From positions 1-38,701 of the forward strand of contig DUFB01000085.1 in NCBI GenBank assembly GCA_011192005.1: a DNA stretch of 38,701 nucleotides, given 5' to 3'. The translations under genes were made by a program, and so were the position numbers. Source of the stretch: Dehalococcoidia bacterium (GTDB taxonomy: Bacteria; Chloroflexota; Dehalococcoidia; Dehalococcoidales; RBG-16-60-22). Positions within the stretch are counted from its first letter, which is position 1. Each line of letters starts with the position of its first letter. Shown here piece by piece: positions 14,732 through 23,812 of this stretch. The notes below the pieces were generated by a model. That model saw nothing but the letters and a program-made list of their open reading frames with translations. It was not told the DNA's origin and searched no databases.

Positions 14732-14752
14732 TCTACCTTTCCTGGAGGTAGA
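14732..14752 (+). other. Hairpin after the MBL gene
   Basis: TCTACCT (14732-14738) and AGGTAGA (14746-14752) form a perfect 7-bp stem with a seven-base loop, 24 bases after the MBL stop. No T tract follows, so it is a weak or factor-dependent terminator at best. Confidence 0.3.
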
Positions 14753-14800
14753 GTGGGATAGATTCACATTACCCTTATCACCGGAAAGGCCGATTGTATC

Positions 14801-14829
14801 TTGAAAACAGGCTCAAAATATGGTAAAAA
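14801..14829 (+). promoter_or_regulatory. Promoter of the fabF-recJ operon
   Basis: TTGAAA (14801-14806), 17 bases, TAAAAA (14824-14829). The predicted start near 14836 leaves about 60 bases before the fabF coding region. Confidence 0.45.
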
Positions 14830-14895
14830 AATAGTAGATATCTCATTACAGATCACCCTTTTTCATCATTATCCGATATCAAGGAGGACATTAAC

Positions 14896-16155
14896 ATTAA
14901 CGATAATATTAATAAAGTTGTAATTACCGGTATCGGGGCTTTCAACCCCCTCGGTAAAAGTATGCAGGAGACCTGGGATAACCTTATCGCCGGCAAGTCA
15001 GGGATTGACTATATTACCCTGTTTGATGCCGAACAGATGGCTACCAAGTTTGCCGGCGAGGTGAAGGACTTCGAGCCTACCGACTATATAAACCGAAAGG
15101 ATGCCCGGCGCATGGACCGGTTCGCCCAGCTGGCGGTTGCCGCCGGCTACCAGGCGGTCGAGGATTCAGGACTGACGATTGACCAGAGCAATCGGGATGA
15201 TATCGGAGTCTATGTCGGCTGCGGTATCGGCGGCCTGACCACGATGTTTGAACAGGCGAAAATCCTCATAGAAAAAGGCCCTGACCGGGTCAGCCCGTTC
15301 CTGGCACCGATGATGATTGCGGATATCGCCGCGGCCCAGGTTTCCATTGCCCTGGGAGTGAAAGGACCCAATTTCTGTACCACCTCGGCATGCTCCAGCG
15401 GCTCGGATGCCATCGGCCTCGCCTATGAACTAATCCGGCGGGGCGGCGCCGATATCATGCTGGCCGGGGGTACCGAGGCTATTGTCAATCCCCTCGGTAT
15501 TACTTCTTTTAATGCGCTTCATGCCCTTTCCACCAGGAACGATGCCCCGCAGAAAGCGTCGCGTCCCTTTGATACCGAGCGTGACGGCTTTGTTATCTCT
15601 GAAGGCGCTGTCATTCTGGTGATGGAAAGCCTACGGCACGCCCTGAAGAGAAACGCTCATATCCTGGCGGAGCTTGTTGCCTACGCTGCCACTTCGGACT
15701 CCTTTCATATCACTCAGCCACTGGAAAGCGGTGAAGGAGCTGCCCGGGCTATGCAGATTGCCCTGAAGAACGGCAGTCTCAAACCGGAGGAAATCGACTA
15801 TATCAATGCCCACGGTACCTCTACCCAGCTCAACGATGCCATGGAGACAAAAGCCATCAAGACCGCTTTCGGCGACCATGCCTATAAAGTCCCGGTAAGT
15901 TCCACCAAGTCGATGACCGGACACCTTATTGGTGCAGCCGGGGCTATCGAGCCCGCTATTTGCATCATGACCATCATCAACGGGATAATCCCGCCGACGA
16001 TTAATTACGAAAATCCTGACCCCGATTGTGACCTCGATTATGTCCCTAATACCGCCCGCCAGGCCGAGGTAAATATCGCCCTGACCAATTCCTTCGGTTT
16101 CGGCGGACATAATTCGGTGCTTATTTTGAAGAAATACTCCGGGGAATCGGCTTGA
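14896..16155 (+). CDS. fabF: Beta-ketoacyl-ACP synthase II (apparent ATT start)
   Basis: A 419-residue condensing enzyme that elongates acyl-ACP with malonyl-ACP. The Cys-His-His triad is present: TTSACSSGSDAIG near residue 165, NAHGTSTQLND near 302 and GHLIGAAGAIEP near 339, with a GFGGHN end. The family N terminus VVITGIGAFNPLG is encoded only if translation begins upstream of the ATG at 14962. In that stretch there is no ATG, GTG or TTG before an in-frame stop at 14824. AAGGAGG (14881-14887) lies eight bases before an ATT at 14896, so AUU initiation is inferred. It overlaps recJ by four bases. It is apart from the fabD-fabG cluster at 31004-32702. Confidence 0.9.
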   Translation: MNDNINKVVITGIGAFNPLGKSMQETWDNLIAGKSGIDYITLFDAEQMATKFAGEVKDFEPTDYINRKDARRMDRFAQLAVAAGYQAVEDSGLTIDQSNRDDIGVYVGCGIGGLTTMFEQAKILIEKGPDRVSPFLAPMMIADIAAAQVSIALGVKGPNFCTTSACSSGSDAIGLAYELIRRGGADIMLAGGTEAIVNPLGITSFNALHALSTRNDAPQKASRPFDTERDGFVISEGAVILVMESLRHALKRNAHILAELVAYAATSDSFHITQPLESGEGAARAMQIALKNGSLKPEEIDYINAHGTSTQLNDAMETKAIKTAFGDHAYKVPVSSTKSMTGHLIGAAGAIEPAICIMTIINGIIPPTINYENPDPDCDLDYVPNTARQAEVNIALTNSFGFGGHNSVLILKKYSGESA

Positions 16156-17831
16156 GCCATTTTCGCTGGAACCTCCTGCCCCGGCTCGATGAAAAACGTC
16201 TCAATTGTCCCGGATATTCTCCTCTGTTGGTGCAGCTTTTTTATAACCGGGGAATAACCGACCCGGTCGACTTTACACAATTTCTCGCCAGCGATAGCCG
16301 CCTTCTCAATGACCCCTTATTGCTGCCGGACGCAGAGAAAGCCGTCGCCAGGATTTACCGGGCGCTGCTCTCCGGCGAGAAAATCGCCGTCTACGGTGAC
16401 TATGATGCCGACGGCATGACCGCCACGGCGGCTTTCGTGCTGGGTTTGAGAGCCCTCGGGGGTGATGCCGTCCCCTATATACCTCATCGCCAGACCGAGG
16501 GACACGGACTGGCCACCGGCGCACTTAAAATCCTCCGCGAGCAGGGCGTCGGCCTGGTCGTCACCGTCGACTGCGGTATCACCGATGTCCTTCAGGTGAA
16601 AAAAGCGAAAAATCTCGGACTTGATGTCGTCGTCACCGACCATCACACCCCCCTGGATGAAATCCCGGATGCCGTTGCCATCGTCAACCCCAAGCTTGCC
16701 GGTTCGGCTTATCCTTTCTCCCAGCTGGCTGGTGTCGGCGTGGCTTTCAAGGTATTGCAGGCCCTTTTCCGTAGTCTCGGCAGGGACGACCGTCTCGAGT
16801 GGCTGCTCGACCTCGTTGCTATCGGCACTATCGCCGATTTGTCCCCACCACTGGCAGAAAACCGCTATCTTATCGTCGAGGGATTGAAGCGAATTAATAA
16901 TGAACCTCGACTCGGCATCGGGGAGTTGATAAAGCAGACACGCCTTGAAGTCGGCGGACTTGATTCCGACAGCATATCGTGGATAATCGGTCCCTGCCTC
17001 AACGCCGCCGGAAGGATGGCTGACGGACTTACCGGGTATAACCTGCTGGTTACCGAATCGCCGCAGGAAGCGGCGGAGCTTGCCGACTGGCTGGCCAGGA
17101 AGAATCGTGAGCGCCAGGAAATGACCACAAAAATACTGGCAATGGCCCGCGAGGAAGTGCAGGAGGGCGGATTGCAGCCGCTGTTGATTGCCGCCGGCAA
17201 AGATTATCCCCTCGGTATCGCCGGGCTGGTGGCCGGCCGACTTGCGGAGGAGTTCTACCGTCCTTCAATCGTTGTACACACTACCGAGACGCAGAGTCAC
17301 GGTAGCTGCCGTAGCATACCGGAGTTTAACATGATTGCTGCTCTCAATCATTTCAGTCACTTCTTCTCCCGGTTCGGCGGGCATTCCCAGGCGGCCGGTT
17401 TTACCATGCCCACTTCGGAATTGCCCGAACTTGAATCCGGACTAATAAAACTTGCTGCCGGGGAACTGGAATGCGTCGAATTGATGCCTCATCTTGATAT
17501 CGATGCCCGGGTTAACCTGCCCGACCTGGCCGGCGATGCCTTCGCCTCCATTCAGTCGCTGGCTCCTTTCGGCATCGGCAATCCTGTCCCGCTGTTTTTA
17601 AGTCAGGGTGTGGAGGTGCTGGAAAAGAGGACGATGGGGAATGACGGAGAGCACCTGCGACTCAAGCTCCGGCAGGGCGGTTCGGTCTGGGACGGTGTCG
17701 CTTTCCGTTTGAGTAACCACCGCGACGAGTTATCATCCCGACTTGATATCGTTTATAATATTGAGGTGGATAACTGGCAGGGGAAGAACCAGCTCAGGCT
17801 GAATATTCTCGACCTCAAATCGAGTGCCTGA
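16152..17831 (+). CDS. recJ: Single-stranded-DNA-specific exonuclease RecJ
   Basis: 559 residues, the usual RecJ core length. The DHH phosphoesterase domain has AVYGDYDADGMTATA near residue 80, VTVDCGI near 137, VVTDHHTP near 158 and VAIVNPK near 174. The DHHA1 domain carries FGGHSQAAGF near 408, and a C-terminal OB-like domain closes the protein. It degrades single-stranded DNA 5' to 3' in recombination and mismatch repair. The TTG at 16152 overlaps the fabF stop (TTGA), preceded by GGGGA, so translation is coupled. It stands in an operon with fabF upstream and an IMP-cyclohydrolase-like gene 15 bases downstream. Confidence 0.95.
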   Translation: MSHFRWNLLPRLDEKRLNCPGYSPLLVQLFYNRGITDPVDFTQFLASDSRLLNDPLLLPDAEKAVARIYRALLSGEKIAVYGDYDADGMTATAAFVLGLRALGGDAVPYIPHRQTEGHGLATGALKILREQGVGLVVTVDCGITDVLQVKKAKNLGLDVVVTDHHTPLDEIPDAVAIVNPKLAGSAYPFSQLAGVGVAFKVLQALFRSLGRDDRLEWLLDLVAIGTIADLSPPLAENRYLIVEGLKRINNEPRLGIGELIKQTRLEVGGLDSDSISWIIGPCLNAAGRMADGLTGYNLLVTESPQEAAELADWLARKNRERQEMTTKILAMAREEVQEGGLQPLLIAAGKDYPLGIAGLVAGRLAEEFYRPSIVVHTTETQSHGSCRSIPEFNMIAALNHFSHFFSRFGGHSQAAGFTMPTSELPELESGLIKLAAGELECVELMPHLDIDARVNLPDLAGDAFASIQSLAPFGIGNPVPLFLSQGVEVLEKRTMGNDGEHLRLKLRQGGSVWDGVAFRLSNHRDELSSRLDIVYNIEVDNWQGKNQLRLNILDLKSSA

Positions 17832-17846
17832 AAAGGAGATATCGCG

Positions 17847-18572
17847 ATGAAAAATCCTAACGGGCCTTATCCCGGCAGACAGATATTCCTGGGTATCACG
17901 GAAAAAGGGAACCCCGTTTTCGCCTATCTCGTCACCGGTCGCAGCCCCGCCAGCCGGGAGCGAAAGGCGGTACCCACCGGGAACGGCATTATCATCGGGC
18001 CACTCGGTGATATTCCCTACGACCCCCTGCGGCACTATACCGCCGTCAGGTATGATAATGGTATCGGACTGGCTGTCATCAGCAACGGAATCCAGACCGA
18101 CGCCATCTTCGAGACATATCGCTTGCTTTACCACGTGGCGTCTGCGCCGACTAAAAGCTATCTGAAAAAGCTAATGGACGGTGCCCGCTACGAGCCGGAC
18201 AGCCTCGGTACACCTCGCATTGCCGGGGTTATCACCAGCCCTACCGGGAAGTACGACCATGTCTATCTCGTTTCCATTATCACGAGTAGTGGTCCGGCGA
18301 CTGCCTGGAAACTACAGCCGGCTCCGGGCACGTTGATAGGCATCTCTACTTACGCGGGCGATATGGAAAAACCGGAAGCTTTCAGGATTGATGAAGGACT
18401 GCCGGTGGTGCCTTTCGATGCGGAAACACCTGAGGATATCGCCGGTTTTATCTATGATATATCGGCGGAAACGCATCAGGGCAATGATATCAGGGTATGC
18501 GCTGTCGGCGGCGTGCGCCAGGATGACGGCCTGGACTGGCAAACGGCTGCAATCAACTGCCATAAGAACTAG
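17847..18572 (+). CDS. IMP cyclohydrolase (PurO-like) family protein
   Basis: 241 residues with the PurO-like pattern: YPGRQIFLGITEKGNPVFAY at the N terminus, then LVTGRSPASRERKAV near residue 28, DPLRHYTAVR near 59, VISNGIQTD near 77 and GTPRIAGVI near 120. The family closes the IMP ring at the last step of purine synthesis in archaea and some bacteria. Members outside a purine operon may do something related. ATG 17847 follows AAAAGGAGATAT. It is third in the fabF-recJ operon and convergent with a small membrane protein gene 13 bases away. Confidence 0.82.
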   Translation: MKNPNGPYPGRQIFLGITEKGNPVFAYLVTGRSPASRERKAVPTGNGIIIGPLGDIPYDPLRHYTAVRYDNGIGLAVISNGIQTDAIFETYRLLYHVASAPTKSYLKKLMDGARYEPDSLGTPRIAGVITSPTGKYDHVYLVSIITSSGPATAWKLQPAPGTLIGISTYAGDMEKPEAFRIDEGLPVVPFDAETPEDIAGFIYDISAETHQGNDIRVCAVGGVRQDDGLDWQTAAINCHKN

Positions 18573-18585
18573 TTAGACCTGATAG

Positions 18586-18771
18586 TTATTTACTCTGTTT
18601 CTCCCTCACCAGTCCGTAAGCCAGCAGGGCAAACGGTCCCCCGAACAGTCCTGCTATCCGCCAGAAAATGGGACTTATTTTTCGGTAGGCAGAATCCACC
18701 GAAACTACCACGAAACTACCCAGCCAGACAATAAGGAACGAAATGCTCCAGAAATGACTCCACTCGTCCAT
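18586..18771 (-). CDS. Small two-helix membrane protein
   Basis: 61 residues with two hydrophobic segments, about residues 9-25 (SISFLIVWLGSFVVVSV) and 36-54 (FWRIAGLFGGPFALLAYGL), and a basic tail REKQSK. GGAGG precedes the ATG at 18771 by normal spacing, overlapping the end of lgt. It closes the ftsY-lgt operon. I know no family for it; a role near membrane insertion or lipoprotein processing is only a guess from position. Confidence 0.65.
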   Translation of the reverse strand: MDEWSHFWSISFLIVWLGSFVVVSVDSAYRKISPIFWRIAGLFGGPFALLAYGLVREKQSK

Positions 18772-18780
18772 GTTACCTCC

Positions 18781-19569
18781 TCATTCTTCGGAGTTTATCT
18801 CATCACGCTTCACCCACCGCGTCTTCCAGGCCATCAGGGTGATGGTTACTATCAATACCAGTATCGATATTATCTGCGCTTCGTGCAGGCCGAAAAGCAG
18901 TTCTTTACCGTCGCGGATGAATCCGATTGAGAATCGCCAGACCGCGTAAAGGCTTAGGTAAACCATGAATAACGAGCCGTCCGGGCGGAAGCGTTTCCGC
19001 AGCAGGAGCAATACGCCGAATATTATCAGGTTATAGATAATCTCGTAAATCTGGGTGGGGTGTACGGGGATTCCTAGGGGACCGAGACTTTCCGGATGCT
19101 CATAAACGATAGCCCAGGGCAGGTCGCATTGTGTCCCGTAGCAGCAGCCGTTCAGTGTACAACCTACTCTGCCGATAGCCTGGGCCAGGATAATGCCCGG
19201 CGCCAGCACGTCGGCATGATAACCGTAATTGAACCTGCTGAACCGACTGTATATCCAGATGCCCAGAGCCGCCCCCAGTATCGCGCCGTATATCGTCAGC
19301 CCCTCACCGCCGATTATCTCGCCGGGGTGTTCCATGAAATAGTCCCAATAATCGACGACGTGCAGCAACCTGGAGAAGATATAGCCAGAAGGTATGCCGA
19401 CGATAGCCGCAGTGATAATCGTGTCGTAGCGGATTTTGGGATCTTTTTTAGCCCAGTACAATGCCCACAACACCAGCGTCAGGACCGCCAGGGCAACCAT
19501 GATGCCGTACCACCGGACGCTGAAAGAGCCGATGGTGAAGGCTATCGGGCTAACATCCAGGTAAATCAT
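18781..19569 (-). CDS. lgt: Prolipoprotein diacylglyceryl transferase
   Basis: 262 residues with about seven transmembrane helices. Lgt attaches diacylglycerol from phosphatidylglycerol to the lipobox cysteine of prelipoproteins. The motifs fit: VRWYGIMVALAV at the N terminus, GGEGLTIYGAILGA near residue 87, and the signature GRVGCTLNGCCYGTQCDLPW near 131. HPTQIYEIIYNL (near 167) and the late RFSIGFIRD segment also fit. GGAGG sits just before the ATG at 19569. It follows ftsY by 15 bases and shares its transcript. Confidence 0.95.
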   Translation of the reverse strand: MIYLDVSPIAFTIGSFSVRWYGIMVALAVLTLVLWALYWAKKDPKIRYDTIITAAIVGIPSGYIFSRLLHVVDYWDYFMEHPGEIIGGEGLTIYGAILGAALGIWIYSRFSRFNYGYHADVLAPGIILAQAIGRVGCTLNGCCYGTQCDLPWAIVYEHPESLGPLGIPVHPTQIYEIIYNLIIFGVLLLLRKRFRPDGSLFMVYLSLYAVWRFSIGFIRDGKELLFGLHEAQIISILVLIVTITLMAWKTRWVKRDEINSEE

Positions 19570-19584
19570 CCTGCCTCCGGAACG

Positions 19585-20481
19585 TCAGGAGCATAAAGCC
19601 TCTACGAAGGCTTTTGCTTCAAAGCTTACCATATCCTCCAGGCCTTCGCCAATCCCGATAAGCTGTATCGGAACGGAGAGTTCGTCGCAGATGGCCAGGA
19701 CGATGCCGCCCTTGGCGGTGCCGTCCAGCTTGGCGAGAAAGATGCCGGTCACGCCTACCGCTTGGGTGAAATATTTCGCCTGGCTCAGTCCATTCTGCCC
19801 AGTTGTGGCGTCCAGCACCAGGATAACCTCGTGCGGGGCGGTCTCGTCCAGCTTGGCAGCGACGCGCCTCACCTTTTTCAACTCCTCCATCAGGTTGTAC
19901 TTGGTGTGCAGTCTTCCGGCCGTATCAATAATCACGTTATCGATGTATCGACTTTTCGCCGCCTGTAAAGCGTCGTAGACCACTGCCCCGGGGTCGGCGC
20001 CGGGCTGGTGCGCGATGACATCCACCCCCGCCCTTTCCCCCTGCTTTTTGAGCTGGTCGATGGCGGCTGCCCGGAAGGTGTCTGCCGCCGCCAGCAGTAC
20101 GCTCTGTCCCTCTTTTTTCATCTTGTACGCCAGCTTGGCGATGGAGGTGGTCTTGCCGCTGCCGTTGACGCCCACCAGCAGGATGACCTTCGGCGATGGT
20201 TTCTCTTCGCTCTCTTCACGGGACGGGATGCTCAGGATGTTTACCATTTCCTGCTGTAATGCCGCACTCACCTGCGAACCGTCCAGGTCTTCGTCGGCGG
20301 CTTTTTGCTTCATGTTATCGATGAGCTTGGTCGTCGTGCTGACTCCCACGTCCGCCGAGATGAGCAACTCCTCCAGCTCCTCCCAGACTTCCTCGTCTAT
20401 TTTCTTGCGGTCCAGCAGGCCCATCGCCCGCACGAACCAGGTATCGTGGGTACGCTTTAGCGCTTTCCTGAAGATATTAAT
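19585..20481 (-). CDS. ftsY: Signal recognition particle receptor FtsY (apparent ATT start)
   Basis: 298 residues when read from 20481. The N domain (about 1-90) has [18 protein letters not shown]. The G domain has [16 protein letters not shown] (P-loop, near 108), [13 protein letters not shown] near 133, [16 protein letters not shown] near 190, [10 protein letters not shown] near 249 and a closing [18 protein letters not shown]. It docks SRP-bound ribosomes at the membrane. The residues [15 protein letters not shown] form the expected first helix but lie before the first GTG (20433). No ATG, GTG or TTG occurs before an in-frame stop upstream. AGAGG (20490-20494) is eight bases before an ATT at 20481. 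There is no acidic A domain. Confidence 0.92.
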   Translation of the reverse strand: MNIFRKALKRTHDTWFVRAMGLLDRKKIDEEVWEELEELLISADVGVSTTTKLIDNMKQKAADEDLDGSQVSAALQQEMVNILSIPSREESEEKPSPKVILLVGVNGSGKTTSIAKLAYKMKKEGQSVLLAAADTFRAAAIDQLKKQGERAGVDVIAHQPGADPGAVVYDALQAAKSRYIDNVIIDTAGRLHTKYNLMEELKKVRRVAAKLDETAPHEVILVLDATTGQNGLSQAKYFTQAVGVTGIFLAKLDGTAKGGIVLAICDELSVPIQLIGIGEGLEDMVSFEAKAFVEALCS

Positions 20482-20580
20482 CGTACTTACCTCTATAAAT
20501 ATTTAAGTTTGGATTAAAAACAACGATTTGTACTATTTATAGTATACGTTACTCGTAGCGGTATTGGAAACTACCTCCGG

Positions 20581-20609
20581 TTGTAATAAATCCCCCTTTC
20601 TGATATTGT
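20581..20609 (+). promoter_or_regulatory. Promoter of the methylmalonyl-CoA operon
   Basis: TTGTAA (20581-20586), 17 bases, TATTGT (20604-20609); four of six matches in each hexamer. A start near 20616 leaves about 25 bases before the ATG at 20641. Confidence 0.4.
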
Positions 20610-20640
20610 TTTGGTGTATATCAGGATTGAGGCAGGAACA

Positions 20641-22296
20641 ATGCCCCCGGAACGCAAGAAGAAGTGGCAGCAGGATACATACGAACCTGCGATTGGTAAA
20701 TCCCCTGAGCGCCAGCCCGATTTTACACTGACCTCTGGAATGGAGATATCGCCCCTCTACACCCCCGGGGATATCAAGGGCATTGACCTTGAGGAATCTC
20801 CGGGTTATCCCGGCGAATACCCCTTCGGACGTGGCATTCAGCCCACCATGTACCGCGGTAGGCTCTGGACAATGCGCCAGTATTCCGGCTTCGCCTCCGC
20901 CGAGGAGTCGAACCGCCGCTATCGTTATCTCCTTGACCAGGGTCAGACCGGCCTGAGCATCGCCTTCGACCTCCCCACCCAGATTGGCTATGATTCTGAT
21001 AACCCCCTGGCACGCGGCGAGGTCGGCAAGGTGGGTGTGCCCATCGATACCTTGAAAGATATGGAAATACTTTTTCAAAATATCCCGCTGGATAAGGTCA
21101 GCACATCCATGACCATCAACGCCACCGCCCCGGTATTGCTGGCGATGTATATCGCTCTGGCCAGAAAACAGGGTGTCGCCCTTTCTGAGCTTAATGGTAC
21201 CGTTCAGAACGATATCCTCAAGGAATATATTGCCCGCGGCACCTACATCTTCCCGCCCGCCCCCTCGATGCGATTGACCACCGATATTTTCGAGTATTGC
21301 CGCCGCGAAATGCCGCGCTGGAATACGATAAGCATCAGCGGCTACCACATGCGGGAGGCCGGCTCAACGGCGGTGCAGGAAATCGCCTTCACGCTGGCTA
21401 ACGGTATTGCTTACGTTAAGGCGGCTCTAGACCGCTGCCTCGATATCGATGAGTTTGCTGGCCGTCTTTCCTTCTTCTTTGATGCTCACAACAATCTACT
21501 TGAAGAGGTGGCCAAGTTCCGGGCCGCTCGAATACTCTGGGCTAAAATAATGAAAGAAAGGTTCGGTGCCAGAGACGACCGCAGCTGGATGCTCCGTTTT
21601 CACACCCAGACGACCGGCTGTTCACTGACAGCCCAGCAGCCCTACAACAATATCGTCAGGGTCGCTCTTCAGGCGCTGGCGGCAATCCTCGGCGGTACAC
21701 AGTCGCTCCACACCAATTCCTACGATGAAGCCTACGCCACGCCCTCCGAGGAGGCGGTCACCACCGCCCTGCGTACCCAGCAGGTCCTGGCTTACGAGAG
21801 CGGTGTCGCCGACTCTATCGATCCCCTGGGCGGCTCGTGGATGGTGGAGAAACTCACCCGCGATATCATGGAAGCCGCCGAACGGTATATTGATAAAATC
21901 GATTCACTGGGCGGTGTCCTGGCGGCTATCGAGAAGGGATATCAGCAGCGGGAGATACAGGAAAGCTCCTACCGCTATCAGAAGGAAGTCGAAGCGGAAA
22001 AAAGAGTGGTGGTGGGCGTGAATAAGTTCGCCACCCCGTACGAGAAACTCAAGAGTCTTAATAAAATCAACCCGGAAGAAGAAAAAAAGCAAATGGCCAG
22101 CCTTACCAAAGTGAAACAGCAGAGAGATTCCGCGACGGTAAAGGCTTCCCTGGAAAATCTGCGCCGGGTGGCCGCTGGAAACGAAAATACCATATCCGCT
22201 TTTATTGATTGTGTGGAAGCCCTGGCAACTGTCGGGGAGATATGCGATACCCTGCGTGAAGTGTTCGGCATCCAGCGGGAGTATGTAATCATATAG
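20641..22296 (+). CDS. Methylmalonyl-CoA mutase, catalytic (large) subunit
   Basis: 551 residues, the size of the stand-alone TIM-barrel subunit without a B12 domain. It interconverts methylmalonyl-CoA and succinyl-CoA with adenosylcobalamin. Motifs include [20 protein letters not shown] near residue 72, the following [48 protein letters not shown] with the catalytic His, and [15 protein letters not shown]. The Tyr of TMY and the Arg of PSMR favour methylmalonyl-CoA over isobutyryl-CoA substrates. The GTG at 20611 is in frame, but the ATG at 20641 has AGGA before it. It is first in an operon with the epimerase and the B12 subunit. No MeaB chaperone is seen. Confidence 0.93.
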   Translation: MPPERKKKWQQDTYEPAIGKSPERQPDFTLTSGMEISPLYTPGDIKGIDLEESPGYPGEYPFGRGIQPTMYRGRLWTMRQYSGFASAEESNRRYRYLLDQGQTGLSIAFDLPTQIGYDSDNPLARGEVGKVGVPIDTLKDMEILFQNIPLDKVSTSMTINATAPVLLAMYIALARKQGVALSELNGTVQNDILKEYIARGTYIFPPAPSMRLTTDIFEYCRREMPRWNTISISGYHMREAGSTAVQEIAFTLANGIAYVKAALDRCLDIDEFAGRLSFFFDAHNNLLEEVAKFRAARILWAKIMKERFGARDDRSWMLRFHTQTTGCSLTAQQPYNNIVRVALQALAAILGGTQSLHTNSYDEAYATPSEEAVTTALRTQQVLAYESGVADSIDPLGGSWMVEKLTRDIMEAAERYIDKIDSLGGVLAAIEKGYQQREIQESSYRYQKEVEAEKRVVVGVNKFATPYEKLKSLNKINPEEEKKQMASLTKVKQQRDSATVKASLENLRRVAAGNENTISAFIDCVEALATVGEICDTLREVFGIQREYVII

Positions 22297-22321
22297 ATCC
22301 GCGTCAATCCCTTTTATCTCG

Positions 22322-22350
22322 CTGTCATTCCCGCGAAGGCGGGAATCCAG
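22322..22350 (+). repeat. Dispersed palindromic (REP-like) repeat, copy 1
   Basis: A 29-base unit with arms ATTCCCGC and GCGGGAAT around a short loop, starting CTGTC and ending CCAG, lies between the mutase and epimerase genes. The same unit recurs inverted at 34252-34280. The hairpin might lower or stabilise message between the two cistrons. Confidence 0.8.
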
Positions 22351-22388
22351 GGGTCGGGTGGAGAGGTGATAATAATCGAGGAGAAATA

Positions 22389-22799
22389 ATGATAAAGAGA
22401 GTCCACCACATCGGCATCGCCGTAAAAGATCTGAAAGAGAGTATTCCTTTATTCGAAAGCCTGCTCGGTGTTAAACCCCGTCTGGAGGAAGCCCCGTCCC
22501 AAAAGGTGAACGAGGCTATATTCAGGGTGGGTGAAGGCATGGAGATCGACCTTATGGAACCGACCGGTCCCGACAGTACCGTGGCTAAATTCCTGGAAAC
22601 TCGCGGCGAGGGGCTTCACCACATCGCCTTGGAGGTGGATGACATAAATAAGGAACTAAAAGCCATGGAAAAGAAGGGTTTCCGAATCATTGGTAATGTA
22701 AGCGGAGAAGGCGTTGCCGGGCAAACCGGTTTTCTTCATCCCAAGTCGGTGAATGGAGTACTCGTTGAACTCCTGCAGCTGAGAGAAGGAGGGGAGTAA
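22389..22799 (+). CDS. mce: Methylmalonyl-CoA epimerase
   Basis: 136 residues, a two-module glyoxalase/VOC fold. VHHIGIAVKDL at the N terminus supplies the first metal His. MEIDLMEPTG (near residue 51) and GEGLHHIALEVDDI (near 73) give further metal ligands, and the VLVELLQ end gives the last Glu. It racemises (R)/(S)-methylmalonyl-CoA so the mutase can use it. The ATG follows GAGGAG. It lies between the two mutase subunits in one operon, which settles the substrate with some confidence. Confidence 0.93.
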   Translation: MIKRVHHIGIAVKDLKESIPLFESLLGVKPRLEEAPSQKVNEAIFRVGEGMEIDLMEPTGPDSTVAKFLETRGEGLHHIALEVDDINKELKAMEKKGFRIIGNVSGEGVAGQTGFLHPKSVNGVLVELLQLREGGE

Positions 22800-22802
22800 C
22801 TC

Positions 22803-23207
22803 TTGAGCAAGAAAAAAATCCGTGTCCTCATCGCCAAGCCCGGACTGGACGGACATGACCGCGGTGCCAAGGTCGTGGCGCGCGCCCTCCGTGATGCCGG
22901 CATGGAGGTAATTTATACCGGAATCCGCCAGACCCCGGAGATGATTGTCCAGTCGGCCCTCCAGGAAGACGTCGATGTTATCGGACTCAGCTGTCTCTCC
23001 GGCGCCCATCTGGAGTTGTTTGACGATGTTATGCAGGGGCTCCGCGATAGGAACATGGATAGTGTCAACGTCATTGCCGGCGGCATCATCCCCGAGGACG
23101 ATATCCTGGAACTGCAAAAAATCGGCGTGAAAGCCGTTTTCGGGCCCGGCACGCCTACCGCGGAAATAGTCGACGCTGTTGAAAAGCTAGTGAAAGGGAC
23201 GGATTAG
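22803..23207 (+). CDS. Methylmalonyl-CoA mutase, B12-binding (small) subunit
   Basis: 134 residues, a stand-alone cobalamin domain. [20 protein letters not shown] at the N terminus has the DxHxxG lower-ligand His. GLSCLSGAH near residue 60 and [10 protein letters not shown] near 96 complete the site. It assembles with the 551-residue catalytic subunit to form the active mutase. The start is TTG at 22803, with GGAGGGGAG before it, three bases after the epimerase stop. This split organisation is common in archaea and anaerobic bacteria. Confidence 0.95.
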   Translation: MSKKKIRVLIAKPGLDGHDRGAKVVARALRDAGMEVIYTGIRQTPEMIVQSALQEDVDVIGLSCLSGAHLELFDDVMQGLRDRNMDSVNVIAGGIIPEDDILELQKIGVKAVFGPGTPTAEIVDAVEKLVKGTD

Positions 23208-23217
23208 GAAGTGGTGT

Positions 23218-23760
23218 ATGGCGAAATTCATCATCAAAGAGCTTGATAGTAGCCTGGTCAAGGACATCCACAAGGTTGACAACGAATTTGATATCGATTC
23301 CAGACTCATCCTTCGTTTTGAGGGCGACCGTTTGAGCTATACCATCGTCAAGGTTCCTCATAAAACCAAGCGTTATCCACCGGATGATTTCGACTATACA
23401 ACCTACCCCAATGACCCTGAAAAAGGCGTTTTTCTCGCTTATGTCGGCAGGCAAATCGCTGGAGAGCTGCTCCTGCGGATAAACTGGAACAGATTTGCCT
23501 GGGTCGAGGGTATTGGCGTTGACCGCAAGTTCCGCAGGATGGGCATCGGCCGGGCGTTGATATCCCGTGGCTTGCAGTGGGCAAAGGATAAGAAGCTGCC
23601 CGGCATCATGCTGGAAACTCAGGACAATAACGTGGGCGCCTGTCTCTTCTATGCAAGTTGCGGCTTCCTCCTCAGGGGTTTTGATACCGGACTCTACGGT
23701 GCCTCTGACAGTTGTCGGGAGGAAATTGCTCTATTCTGGTACCTGAATTTCGATACATAA
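23218..23760 (+). CDS. GNAT acetyltransferase, streptothricin-acetyltransferase-like
   Basis: 180 residues with a GNAT fold. VEGIGVDRKFRRMGIGRALI (near residue 102) holds the acetyl-CoA loop RxxGxG. LPGIMLETQDNNVGACLFYA (near 126), with the ending EEIALFWYLNF, closely recalls SatA/Sat4-type streptothricin acetyltransferases. Resistance cannot be inferred; such proteins often act on other lysine-like amines. AGGAAG precedes the ATG. It lies 10 bases after the B12 subunit, so it is probably co-transcribed, although its link to the mutase is unclear. Confidence 0.8.
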   Translation: MAKFIIKELDSSLVKDIHKVDNEFDIDSRLILRFEGDRLSYTIVKVPHKTKRYPPDDFDYTTYPNDPEKGVFLAYVGRQIAGELLLRINWNRFAWVEGIGVDRKFRRMGIGRALISRGLQWAKDKKLPGIMLETQDNNVGACLFYASCGFLLRGFDTGLYGASDSCREEIALFWYLNFDT

Positions 23761-23800
23761 AACCAGGCTGCTAGCAGTATTCATCATCACTTCGGCATAG

Positions 23801-23806
23801 TATAAT
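23801..23806 (+). promoter_or_regulatory. -10 element of an apparently leaderless methyltransferase transcript
   Basis: A perfect TATAAT ends seven bases before the GTG at 23813, so transcription should begin at or within a base of the start codon. The -35 (around 23778) is poor. No Shine-Dalgarno sequence precedes GTG 23813 or ATG 23822. Confidence 0.5.
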
Positions 23807-23812
23807 ATCATC

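Noticed and set aside
20533-21348. 271-codon minus-strand ORF
   Set aside because: Antisense to the methylmalonyl-CoA mutase large subunit and without a family match.
22322-22350. Palindromic repeat as a CRISPR unit
   Set aside because: Single copies 12 kb apart, no regular spacers and no cas genes.
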